A stretch of DNA of 28,898 nucleotides from a virus. This document shows, in pieces, positions 13,641 to 19,862 of the stretch; the stretch's first letter is position 1; every line of letters begins with the position of its first letter. The translations under genes were made by a program, and so were the position numbers. The stretch lies in the IMG/VR virus record IMGVR_UViG_3300042557_000443, positions 1 through 28,898 of that record; one strand, given 5' to 3'. The notes beneath the pieces were generated by a model, which was not told the DNA's origin, did not search any database, and was given only the letters and a program-made list of their open reading frames with translations.

Positions 13641-13957
13641 ATCCCAATGACCCAAAAGGCGCGGCTGGCGCACTCAAGACGCCACTAGGATTAATCCCTC
13701 CTTGTGCGATGAACCAAACCGCGCTTGTTCATAAATTTGGAGCCTCTAGATATGGCCCATTCAACTGGCGAGATACCGGAGTATGCGCGTCAACTTACGT
13801 CAACGCAATCATGCGTCACTTGAACGCGTGGCGAGACGGGGAGGATCTTGACCCCGAATCAGGAATCTCTCACATAGCGCACATTGCCTGTAGTTGCAAT
13901 ATCCTTATGGACGCGGACTACTGCGGAACTTTGCTGGACGATAGAAACAAAGCATAA
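13637..13957 (+). CDS. dATP/dGTP diphosphohydrolase-like (DUF5664/MazZ-type) protein, 106 aa
   Basis: The sequence follows the family pattern closely: LVHKFGASRYGPFNWR, then STYVNAIMRHLNAWRDGEDL, DPESGISHIAHIAC and the closing DADYCGTLLDDR. These are MazG-like all-alpha nucleotide pyrophosphohydrolase features with acidic metal ligands (E and D of GEDLDPESG, final DD). Members of the same Pfam group include MazZ, the dGTP-hydrolysing enzyme of 2-aminoadenine (Z) phage genomes, but most relatives occur in ordinary phages. No purZ or datZ is in this window, so a general nucleotide-pool role is the safer reading. Confidence 0.75.
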   Translation: MNPNDPKGAAGALKTPLGLIPPCAMNQTALVHKFGASRYGPFNWRDTGVCASTYVNAIMRHLNAWRDGEDLDPESGISHIAHIACSCNILMDADYCGTLLDDRNKA

Positions 13958-13962
13958 AACAA

Positions 13963-14175
13963 ATGAACAAAACAATTGCAAAATTACAGGAACGAATCGA
14001 GGAACTTGTTTCCGAAAACGAAGCGTGGAAGAAAGAGGCGAAACGATGGAGAGACATGTATATCGAATATGACGAAATGCTTGAGAAGGATCTTGAGAAG
14101 GCCAAGACCCGCATTGCAAATGTAACGGCCAAAATCAAGTTGATGGAGAAAGAAATGAACGACGAAAAATACTAA
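13963..14175 (+). CDS. Small coiled-coil protein, 70 aa
   Basis: Almost entirely charged helix with heptad spacing: IAKLQERIEELVSENEAWKK, MLEKDLEKAKTRIANVTAKI. No globular domain. Such short coiled coils are common in phage early operons and may act as oligomerising partners. Function unknown; leader ATAAAACAA-ATG. Confidence 0.65.
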   Translation: MNKTIAKLQERIEELVSENEAWKKEAKRWRDMYIEYDEMLEKDLEKAKTRIANVTAKIKLMEKEMNDEKY

Positions 14176-14178
14176 AAC

Positions 14179-14379
14179 ATGAAGCCAAATTACTATCAAA
14201 TCATCAGGGAATGCGTTGAAACAGGAACCCGTCACGGAGTGTCCCGAGCACATAAGCATACCGATGACCCACCATACGACGTTATTGAGACTTGCGTTCA
14301 GGACGCGATTATGCTTGAAATCACAACTAAATTTAGCTTTGCTCCATGCGAAGACGAAATCAACTACCAAGAACTATGA
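14179..14379 (+). CDS. Unknown early protein, 66 aa
   Basis: Starts MKPNYYQIIRECVETGTRHG and continues with SRAHKHTDDPPYDVIETCVQ and MLEITTKFSF. I recall phage proteins with a similar RGxxRAHKHxDxP core, function unknown. The last bases overlap the following ATG as ATGA. Confidence 0.7.
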   Translation: MKPNYYQIIRECVETGTRHGVSRAHKHTDDPPYDVIETCVQDAIMLEITTKFSFAPCEDEINYQEL

Positions 14380-14579
14380 AAAAAAGCGTAATCGAAAAAT
14401 TGGAATCATGGCTGTGGCGCGGTTATGGAATCACTCAGCTTCAGGCACTTTAGAAGTGGGGCTGTATGCGACTATCCGCTAGGATCAACGAACTGCGGAA
14501 GATCGGAATGCCAATCATCACGCATACCATCAAGCAAAACGGCAAGAGCTTCGCCAAATACACAATTACAAAACTATGA
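14376..14579 (+). pseudogene. Winged-helix (HTH_39-like) protein gene interrupted by in-frame TAG
   Basis: Reading from ATG 14376: MKKSVIEKLESWLWRGYGIT, QLQAL, then TAG at 14451-14453, and on in the same frame with KWGCMRLSARINELRKIGMP, IITHTIKQNGKSFAKY and ITKL, ending at TGA 14577-14579. Joined, the two parts give a 67-residue winged-helix protein of a type very common in phages (pattern ITxLEALxxxGCxRLxARIxxLRxxGxPI). There is no frameshift: only one codon differs. Both borders keep ATGA overlaps, as in an intact gene. Options are a recent nonsense mutation, stop readthrough, restart at the internal ATG 14466, or a sequencing error. Confidence 0.75.
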
Positions 14580-14881
14580 CAAGACAAGAAGTAATTCAAA
14601 AGCAGACTGACGAAATCATGGATGAATTTGATTTCGAGCTAGTCAGGAAGATGTTTGAGGAAAACAAGTGGACCTATCGCGGGAATTTTGAAACCCCTTC
14701 GCTTGGAGAACTAAGGAAGCTAGCAAGACAAGTCATAAGAGGCGCAGCCGATGAGGGATATTGTTTTTCGGGGAGATTCTCCGCAATTTGCACCGAGGAC
14801 TCTGACGAGAAGTGGCTGCGGCTAAACCTCATGTTTACCCCGACAAGCTGGTTCATTGATGAAGGGGAGGTATACGAATGA
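14576..14881 (+). CDS. Unknown phage protein, 101 aa
   Basis: Helical N-terminus (MTRQEVIQKQTDEIMDEFDF, FELVRKMFEENKWTYRG), then GELRKLARQVIRGAADEG and a strand-rich end (FSGRFSAIC; LRLNLMFTPTSWFID). I recall similar phage proteins of unknown role with a core LRxxAxxLLxxA and a C-terminal beta region. ATGA overlaps on both sides. Confidence 0.65.
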   Translation: MTRQEVIQKQTDEIMDEFDFELVRKMFEENKWTYRGNFETPSLGELRKLARQVIRGAADEGYCFSGRFSAICTEDSDEKWLRLNLMFTPTSWFIDEGEVYE

Positions 14882-15054
14882 GCGCAGGAAAGGGGGATTC
14901 CCCGCGCCCGGTGAACGCAAAGACCTACGGTGAAAACTACGACAACATATTCAGAAAGTGGCAAACTACACAAAAGACAACGGATTTAGAATCATCGCAG
15001 GAAGACCAAGACACAAACCATGGGAGCAACGAGTTACCGCCACATTTCGACTGA
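14878..15054 (+). CDS. GKGDxPRPV-type small phage protein, 58 aa
   Basis: ATG 14878 overlaps the preceding stop (ATGA). The start MSAGKGDSPRPVNAKTYGEN followed by YDNIFRKW matches a short, widespread, uncharacterised phage protein. In relatives I remember the protein ends soon after the DxIF segment; here the frame continues another 30 polar residues, across the start of the next gene in a different frame, so the last part may be just read-on coding overlap. Confidence 0.65.
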   Translation: MSAGKGDSPRPVNAKTYGENYDNIFRKWQTTQKTTDLESSQEDQDTNHGSNELPPHFD

Positions 15055-15245
15055 CCTACGAGACTTACCAGCGAATCCAGAGACTTGCCAAGAGGGAAAG
15101 AATTATTCCATCAAAAGCACTGGAATTACTGGTAAGAACCGCTGAATCAGAAAGAATCGAGCCGACGCAAGTAGTGGACTACACCAAGATCCACCACAAG
15201 AGCAGTTATTCCTGTTCAAACATTTTAGACAAGCACTTCAAATGA
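14958..15245 (+). CDS. Ribbon-helix-helix-like DNA-binding protein, 95 aa
   Basis: Best start is GTG 14958, overlapping the previous gene by 97 bases in another frame. RVTATFRLTYETYQRIQRLA followed by ERIIPSKALELLVR looks like a beta-strand, helix, helix of the MetJ/Arc type, with a basic N-terminal arm GRPRHKPWEQ. It could be a regulator of this operon. No gene-specific name is justified. Its stop overlaps the helicase loader start (ATGA). Confidence 0.6.
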   Translation: MANYTKDNGFRIIAGRPRHKPWEQRVTATFRLTYETYQRIQRLAKRERIIPSKALELLVRTAESERIEPTQVVDYTKIHHKSSYSCSNILDKHFK

Positions 15246-15829
15246 AACTGTTAAAAGGATTCCCTAGCCGCTACAAGGATGCCCCTGAGGCCACCGGAGA
15301 CGACTGGTGGACACATTACCGCCTAGCCCTCGCCGCGGTCGATTCTGGGGGCATTGTGGTGATGTATGGGGCGCACGGGACAGGCAAGACGCGAATGGCT
15401 TGGGAAGTTGCCCGAAAATGCACGCCTAAAGACGCAACGGTGAGTATCGCAGGCGTTGGATGGACTACCACCAAGCGTGACAGGCCAGCGATCTACACGA
15501 CTGCCGTTGGGCTATTCCGTGACATTCGGGGGACATACTCGAAAGATGCGGACGCCTCCGAGGCGCAAGTAATCAAAGCGCACACGGATGCCGGGTTGCT
15601 GGTCATTGACGAAATGCAGGAGCGCGGCAAGACTGAGTTTGAGGACAGGGAACTGACATCGATCATTGACGAGAGATACGCTCATGAACGTCCGACGATC
15701 TTGATTACGAACTACACAAGGGAGAAGCTGGCGGCATCACTTTCACCCGCTGTCCTAGACCGGATTCGTGAGAATGGATGCGGACTCAATTTTAACTGGA
15801 CAAGCTTCAGGAAACAGGGCAGTATCTGA
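15242..15829 (+). CDS. DnaC/IstB-like AAA+ ATPase, helicase loader, 195 aa
   Basis: A compact AAA+ ATPase: Walker A GAHGTGKT (43-50), Walker B LLVIDEMQ (119-126, D123/E124), a sensor I-like ILITN (about 152-156) and a C-terminal LDRIRENG arginine-finger-type region. The layout matches DnaC-type loaders, which place the replicative helicase on DNA. No helicase gene is in the window, so it may act on the host DnaB. It is the last gene of the early operon and is followed by a terminator. Confidence 0.82.
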   Translation: MKLLKGFPSRYKDAPEATGDDWWTHYRLALAAVDSGGIVVMYGAHGTGKTRMAWEVARKCTPKDATVSIAGVGWTTTKRDRPAIYTTAVGLFRDIRGTYSKDADASEAQVIKAHTDAGLLVIDEMQERGKTEFEDRELTSIIDERYAHERPTILITNYTREKLAASLSPAVLDRIRENGCGLNFNWTSFRKQGSI

Positions 15830-15887
15830 CTCACGCCCCACAAGCCTCTCAACGATGCTCAAACCATATCGTGAATTAACACGTGAA

Positions 15888-15919
15888 CCCCTAGGACGCT
15901 AGGGGGTAGGGGATTTTTT
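15888..15919 (+). terminator. Rho-independent terminator of the early operon
   Basis: CCCCTAG (15888-15894), loop GACG, CTAGGGG (15899-15905); an alternative pairing uses TAGGGG (15907-15912), which puts the stem one base from the T6 run at 15914-15919. It lies 59 bases after the helicase loader stop. Confidence 0.75.
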
Positions 15920-15970
15920 GTTCGTGAGGCGTCCCGCTTGGCCCGTCGGGATCACCCTTTCACGAGCAAA

Positions 15971-15997
15971 CCGGGACGGATTCCAAATCCAGCCCGG
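15971..15997 (-). terminator. Possible terminator of late minus-strand genes
   Basis: CCGGG-ac-GGATT (15971-15982) can pair with AATCC-ag-CCCGG (15986-15997), giving a 10-bp hairpin with a small internal loop. On the minus strand it is followed only by TTTGC, so it is a weak intrinsic terminator. It faces the early-operon terminator, as expected between convergent units. Confidence 0.4.
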
Positions 15998-16020
15998 AGT
16001 TAACGGGCCTTCACTTTCTG

Positions 16021-16257
16021 TCAAGCCTTGCGGTAAAGCGTGCAACGGTTTCCGTTAACACAGAACGGCCTTTTCAACAAGTCTCCATTGTTAACCATCC
16101 GCTTGAGTTTTGCTTCGGCGGAGGATCTGGATGCCCCGCCGCCTAATTGAAGAAACTCTTCACAGGTGAACTCGTCTTCTTGTCGAGGCGGTTCGACTGA
16201 TTGGGCAATCGCCCATTCTAAGCTACTCAATGCCTTTTCCGTTTTTGTGTTTTTCAT
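16021..16257 (-). CDS. Small winged-helix-like protein, 78 aa
   Basis: I start at ATG 16257, which overlaps the stop of the metallophosphoesterase gene as ATGA; a start at 16281 would add 8 residues. DEFTCEEFLQLGGGASRSSA followed by EAKLKRMVNNGDLLKRPF and a final RCTLYRKA is the helix-turn-helix plus wing arrangement of small phage winged-helix proteins. It may regulate late genes, but its last position in the late unit offers no target. Confidence 0.65.
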   Translation of the reverse strand: MKNTKTEKALSSLEWAIAQSVEPPRQEDEFTCEEFLQLGGGASRSSAEAKLKRMVNNGDLLKRPFCVNGNRCTLYRKA

Positions 16258-16988
16258 AAAATTCCCATTGGTGAGATCCAATCATTGCCCTCCTTGATGA
16301 CGTGCCATGCGTGCCAAGCACCGGTCTTGTCGTTAATCATGCCGTAGATGAATCCTTGTCTCCAGCCCATCTTGGAGGAGTAGCGATCAGCGTAGTGCAT
16401 TTTCTCGATGTCACCGATGCAGCCGGAAGACATGCTCATCCCCCCGTCAGCGTGAGTTGCAACGTAAGTATCAGGCTTGTGAACGTGTCCGTGGATGCAG
16501 CTCCCCCAGTCGGCATGATGGAGCTTGGCGGGGCTCACCATGGATGAACGGAATCCGTGCATGAATTTTGGTCCACCTTCCGGCATTTTCAAATACTTAC
16601 CAACAACGTATGGAATCCACGTAATCTTGCGCTTCTTAAACTCGACTTCGCTTTGCTTGGCTAGTTCGGCACAATGCTCACGGAGGACGCCATTACTGTT
16701 GTCGCGTCCAATTTGCCAGATACGGTCGTCGTGGTTTCCAAGCGTCAGGATATTTGGCTTGTATTCATCCAAGAACTTGATGCCTGCATTGTAGTCCTCG
16801 GAGATTCCTCCTGCTCGATCTTCAGGGCTTGCTCCACCGCGCAACGGCGAGAAGTCCCACAGGTCGCCACCGTGAATGCGGTAATGCGGTTTGAAGTCCT
16901 CAGCGAACTTTAGCAGCTTTTTGCGTGATTCATCGTGAATCAAATCGCCATGAGAGTCGGCACAATAAAGGAAGCGTTTGAATGCCAT
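16254..16988 (-). CDS. Calcineurin-like metallophosphoesterase, 244 aa
   Basis: All dinuclear-metal motifs are in order: CADSHGD (D11, H13), HGGDLWDF (D42), LGNHDDR (N85, H86), H144 and HGHVH (H166-H170). This is a complete calcineurin-like phosphoesterase; phage members act on phosphodiesters or phosphomonoesters, but the substrate cannot be told from sequence. It lies just downstream of the lysis genes, 11 bases after the amidase stop, an unusual position that suggests late expression. Confidence 0.85.
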   Translation of the reverse strand: MAFKRFLYCADSHGDLIHDESRKKLLKFAEDFKPHYRIHGGDLWDFSPLRGGASPEDRAGGISEDYNAGIKFLDEYKPNILTLGNHDDRIWQIGRDNSNGVLREHCAELAKQSEVEFKKRKITWIPYVVGKYLKMPEGGPKFMHGFRSSMVSPAKLHHADWGSCIHGHVHKPDTYVATHADGGMSMSSGCIGDIEKMHYADRYSSKMGWRQGFIYGMINDKTGAWHAWHVIKEGNDWISPMGIL

Positions 16989-16999
16989 GTTTTCTTGAG

Positions 17000-17572
17000 T
17001 TAGTCTAGATAGCCCATGACTCCGTGAGCGATAGCCCTTGCAATGTCAAGTTTTTTACTCGTCATCAATGCCCAGTCTTTCGGGCTACTTCCGAAACCAA
17101 TCTCGCAAATGATCGCTGGACAATGCGTTCCCGAAAGGAATTCTGAGCCGCGATCACCTTGGAAGCGTGGTTTTGCACCTCTGGCTTTTATCTCGCCAAC
17201 TCCCAAACACATTTCGTCGTGGAGGCTTTTCGCCAAGGCCTTCCCGTTGCTGCTGCTGCTCCAATACAGCCACTCATGGCCGTTTGCCTTTGGATCATCA
17301 GAGGAGTTGAAATGCAACTCAATTGCAATAGTCGCGTTGCACTCCTTTAGCCTTTTAGCTAACCACCTTTGCGCGGAGCCGTAACCGGACCCCTCATACT
17401 TGGAGATTTCAACAGTGTCGATTGCCCTTTTGCCAAGCTCATCAACGATCATTTCTCCAAGTTGACGATTGTAGCTCCATTCTGATTCGCCACCTACTGA
17501 TACCGCTCCACCCTCGATTCGCCCGTTGACGCTGCGAGAATGCCCAATGCAAATTGCTACTAGTTGACTCAT
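17000..17572 (-). CDS. Endolysin: N-acetylmuramoyl-L-alanine amidase (Amidase_3-type), 190 aa
   Basis: A single catalytic domain with the zinc and catalytic residues of the Amidase_3 family: H11 in CIGHSR, E31 in SEWSYN, H87 in ELHFNSS, and the catalytic E157 in CEIGFGS. It would cut the amide bond between MurNAc and the stem peptide. No signal peptide or wall-binding domain is visible, so it needs a holin for export. It follows four tiny membrane or lipoprotein genes, one ending two bases upstream, forming a lysis cassette. Confidence 0.88.
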   Translation of the reverse strand: MSQLVAICIGHSRSVNGRIEGGAVSVGGESEWSYNRQLGEMIVDELGKRAIDTVEISKYEGSGYGSAQRWLAKRLKECNATIAIELHFNSSDDPKANGHEWLYWSSSSNGKALAKSLHDEMCLGVGEIKARGAKPRFQGDRGSEFLSGTHCPAIICEIGFGSSPKDWALMTSKKLDIARAIAHGVMGYLD

Positions 17573-17573
17573 A

Positions 17574-17669
17574 TTAATATTTCACAAGAATGTAAGCAAC
17601 CCAAACCAAAGTGAGTGCTACTATGGCAATAATACCTGACCAGAAAGACTGGTCTTGATAAGGGTCCAT
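17574..17669 (-). CDS. Tiny single-TM protein, 31 aa (lysis cassette)
   Basis: ATG at 17669 to TAA at 17574, one base before the amidase ATG. The product has a short polar N-terminus (MDPYQDQSFW) and one hydrophobic helix (SGIIAIVALTLVWVAYILV). It could be a small holin, antiholin or the inner-membrane partner of a spanin pair. Size, topology and position support a real gene; function is inference. Confidence 0.55.
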   Translation of the reverse strand: MDPYQDQSFWSGIIAIVALTLVWVAYILVKY

Positions 17670-17682
17670 ATTGGAATGATGT

Positions 17683-17829
17683 TCACTTAGAAGAATAAGT
17701 CACGTAAGCCTTAGCTGCGTTTTCCATATCAAGCGCAAAGTTTCGAGTGCCATCTGGAGAAACACTCACAGAACAACCTGCGAGTAAAAGAATCGAAGAA
17801 ATGATTGCAAGTATCGCGTTTGGTTTCAT
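17683..17829 (-). CDS. Small lipoprotein, 48 aa; outer-membrane spanin candidate
   Basis: ATG at 17829 to TGA at 17683. The N-terminus is a lipoprotein signal: MKPNAILAIISSILLLAGCS with lipobox LAGC (Cys19), followed by only 29 polar residues (VSPDGTRNFALDMENA). Phage lysis cassettes often carry a small outer-membrane lipoprotein (o-spanin) beside the endolysin; the length here is at the small end. A lipobox implies a host that processes lipoproteins, and the spanin idea implies an outer membrane. Confidence 0.65.
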   Translation of the reverse strand: MKPNAILAIISSILLLAGCSVSVSPDGTRNFALDMENAAKAYVTYSSK

Positions 17830-17842
17830 AGGTTTTTTTAGT

Positions 17843-18019
17843 TCACCGCTTCTTAACAAGCTTCAGCAAAGAAAGCAAGCCAACAATTATTCCGATTGTC
17901 AACGATGTCATTCGCATACCCCATTCAAGCTGCTCTTGGAATGATGTGACGAATCCAATAGCCGGGGCTACCGTTCCAACTACTCCGTGCAAGAAGTCTC
18001 TTCCTTGTTCAGCAGTCAC
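17843..18019 (-). CDS. Holin-like protein, 58 aa
   Basis: GTG start at 18019 overlaps the upstream stop as GTGA; stop TGA at 17843. An amphipathic first half (EQGRDFLHGVVGTVAPAIGF, TSFQEQLEWGMRM) leads to one strong TM helix (SLTIGIIVGLLSLLKL) and the basic end VKKR, fitting a one-TM holin or membrane-anchor topology. It sits among the tiny genes ahead of the amidase. Confidence 0.6.
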   Translation of the reverse strand: MTAEQGRDFLHGVVGTVAPAIGFVTSFQEQLEWGMRMTSLTIGIIVGLLSLLKLVKKR

Positions 18020-18168
18020 TTGTAGTCGCGTGCCTTAATGAGTCCAATCCCTGCTGTTACGGCTGCAAATGCGCCCATCAAATCAGGCGATCCGCCCTTG
18101 AGGACTTGAATGCCAACATTAGACAATGTGGCGACGATAGTAAGGATTCCTAGTGCTGTAGTTTTCAT
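18016..18168 (-). CDS. Small two-TM membrane protein, holin candidate, 50 aa
   Basis: ATG at 18168 to TGA at 18016, which overlaps the GTG of the next gene. Two hydrophobic segments (ALGILTIVATLSNVGIQVL and LMGAFAAVTAGIGLI) separated by KGGSPD, ending KARDYK. Short proteins of this form (MKTTLxGxLTIxxxL...GLIxAxD) are frequent in phage lysis regions and I regard it as the best holin candidate here. Confidence 0.65.
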   Translation of the reverse strand: MKTTALGILTIVATLSNVGIQVLKGGSPDLMGAFAAVTAGIGLIKARDYK

Positions 18169-18185
18169 AGATTTATTGTTTGAGA

Positions 18186-18521
18186 TTATGCCCACCAGAT
18201 GCTGGGGACGGACTCGTCAACGGGGCGGGGGTCGCCGGACTCGCTTGACCAGTGAATAAACTGCTCGCCGCCTGCCGGGATCGGAATGCCGACGAGATCG
18301 CGGAATAGCACCCAGTATTGCCCGTCACCAATGGAGGGTTGCGGCTCACCGTCGATGTCCGGTTGTAGCAGCAAATGCTCGCCAACAACGCACAGAGCGT
18401 GTTCGTGGGACGCAAGATTAGACTGCACCACGCCGTCATCGTCTGGGGAGGAAAAGCCATTAGCGATGCCGAACTGCTCTGCGATTGCTTTCGATGGGAA
18501 ATTCAGAATATAGTCGGTCAT
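18186..18521 (-). CDS. Unknown protein downstream of fibre gene, 111 aa
   Basis: Follows the S74 fibre gene with a one-base TAATG overlap. Contains VGEHLLLQPDIDGEP and a C-terminal GQYWVLFRDLVGIPIP, then VDESVPSIWWA. Small proteins after fibre genes often assist fibre assembly, but the sequence does not match the classic assembly-chaperone families I know. No membrane segment. Confidence 0.6.
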   Translation of the reverse strand: MTDYILNFPSKAIAEQFGIANGFSSPDDDGVVQSNLASHEHALCVVGEHLLLQPDIDGEPQPSIGDGQYWVLFRDLVGIPIPAGGEQFIHWSSESGDPRPVDESVPSIWWA

Positions 18522-19843
18522 TAGGATGTCGGGTTTTCAAGCTCTGTTACTTTAGCGGAAAGTTGCTGGATTGCTTTGATCATCGGGCCGATCAACTCCT
18601 CGTAACCGATAGATAGCACATCGTCGCCGCCTTTCACTGAGTGGTTTTGGAATCCACCAAAGTCAATTCCGGTTTCGGCAATCAAAGCCTGAACTTCTTG
18701 TGCGATTAGGCCGTGGTGGAATCGTGAACGCTTATGCGTGCCGTCGTGCGTGATGTTCGACAACTTGTTCGCCTCTAGCCATGCATCCTTCTCGATTACA
18801 TAAGCCTCATAGGCTGGAAGGTCTGCGGTGTATTCAGCCAGCCTCGATTCGTATTCATCAAGATTCTGTTCATGCCTGCTCTTCTCAGCATCACTTGCAT
18901 CGGGAGCAGGAGCAACTGGCAATACGGGTTTGATCGGATTGTTGACGGGTGCTGGGGGATCGATGCGATACGACTCACGCATATCCCACTTGTAGTCCAC
19001 TGGCCGCAGGGCGTTTACAAAATCAAGACCCAACACAGTGTCTTGAATATCTGCTTTGTCTCGCACATCAGAACGGTTTTGCACTGTTCCGTATGCGTAT
19101 GTTGTCGTCGCGGAATTACCAAGCTGGACTTGATTCGATGCGGTTACTGCTGAGTTGTGGCCGATACCTGAACAGTTATCGTAACTTACTAGAGCCGATA
19201 AAGCATTCCTACCAAATGCGGAATTTGCTGAGCCTGTTGTGCAGTGGTGTAAAGCACTAACTCCAGAAGCTGAATTGTAACTTCCGGTTGTGTTGTAATA
19301 AAGAGAATTAGCACCAATACTTACATTATTAAGTCCAGTGGTATTTGATCGATTTGATTCAAACCCAGCAGCAGTATTCCCATCCCCTGTGGAATTATAA
19401 TAAAGAGAATTTTTCCCAATACCTACATTATAACTTGCAGTATTTGACCATAAAGCACTATCTCCTACGGCAATATTATAAGCACCAGCAGTATTATTGT
19501 ATAAAGCGGAAGCTCCAAAAGCACAATTTTCACTAGCCAATGATTGATAAAGAGCATCGCGACCACAAGCCGTATTGCCTACTCCTGCAGTATTGAACGA
19601 AAGAGCATATGCTCCTATTGCAGTGTTTGATGTGCCTGTGGTATTAAGAGCAAGCGACCCAAGCCCAATGGCAGTATTGCTGGTAACCCCGCCAGCACCA
19701 TAGGCAACTAGCTTATCTGCGGTTACCGTTCCGGTGAATGTGGGGGATGCAGTTGGTTGCACACCCAATGCAATGCGAGCGGCAGACTTGTCGGATGAAT
19801 CCATGAAGTCTGCGATATCTGTTGAAACGATGATGTTTGCCAT
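18521..19843 (-). CDS. Tail fibre/spike with C-terminal S74 (endosialidase-type) chaperone, 440 aa
   Basis: Three parts. (1) N-terminal about 45 residues (IIVSTDIADFMDSSDKSAAR), probably virion attachment. (2) About ten copies of a 17-residue repeat such as NTAIGAYALSFNTAGVG (about 50-235), an adhesin-like (YadA head/Hep_Hag-like) trimeric beta-roll. (3) From residue 257 an intramolecular chaperone of the Peptidase_S74 family: RSDVRDKADIQDTVLGLDFV, NALRPVDYKWD, RFHHGLIAQEVQALI and a terminal coiled coil. S74 domains trimerise the fibre and cut themselves off at the Ser-Asp near their start. A Pro-rich and charged insert lies inside the S74 domain (about 296-350). Confidence 0.88.
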   Translation of the reverse strand: MANIIVSTDIADFMDSSDKSAARIALGVQPTASPTFTGTVTADKLVAYGAGGVTSNTAIGLGSLALNTTGTSNTAIGAYALSFNTAGVGNTACGRDALYQSLASENCAFGASALYNNTAGAYNIAVGDSALWSNTASYNVGIGKNSLYYNSTGDGNTAAGFESNRSNTTGLNNVSIGANSLYYNTTGSYNSASGVSALHHCTTGSANSAFGRNALSALVSYDNCSGIGHNSAVTASNQVQLGNSATTTYAYGTVQNRSDVRDKADIQDTVLGLDFVNALRPVDYKWDMRESYRIDPPAPVNNPIKPVLPVAPAPDASDAEKSRHEQNLDEYESRLAEYTADLPAYEAYVIEKDAWLEANKLSNITHDGTHKRSRFHHGLIAQEVQALIAETGIDFGGFQNHSVKGGDDVLSIGYEELIGPMIKAIQQLSAKVTELENPTS

Positions 19844-19862
19844 ATGTGGTAATTAGTAAGAG

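Noticed and set aside
13637-13957. Claim of a 2-aminoadenine (Z) genome
   Set aside because: Only the MazZ-group protein is present; purZ and datZ are not in the window and most relatives of this protein occur in ordinary phages.
14451-14453. Genome-wide recoding of TAG to glutamine
   Set aside because: TAG ends ssb right after the functional IPF tip and ends other genes in the window, so it works as a stop here.
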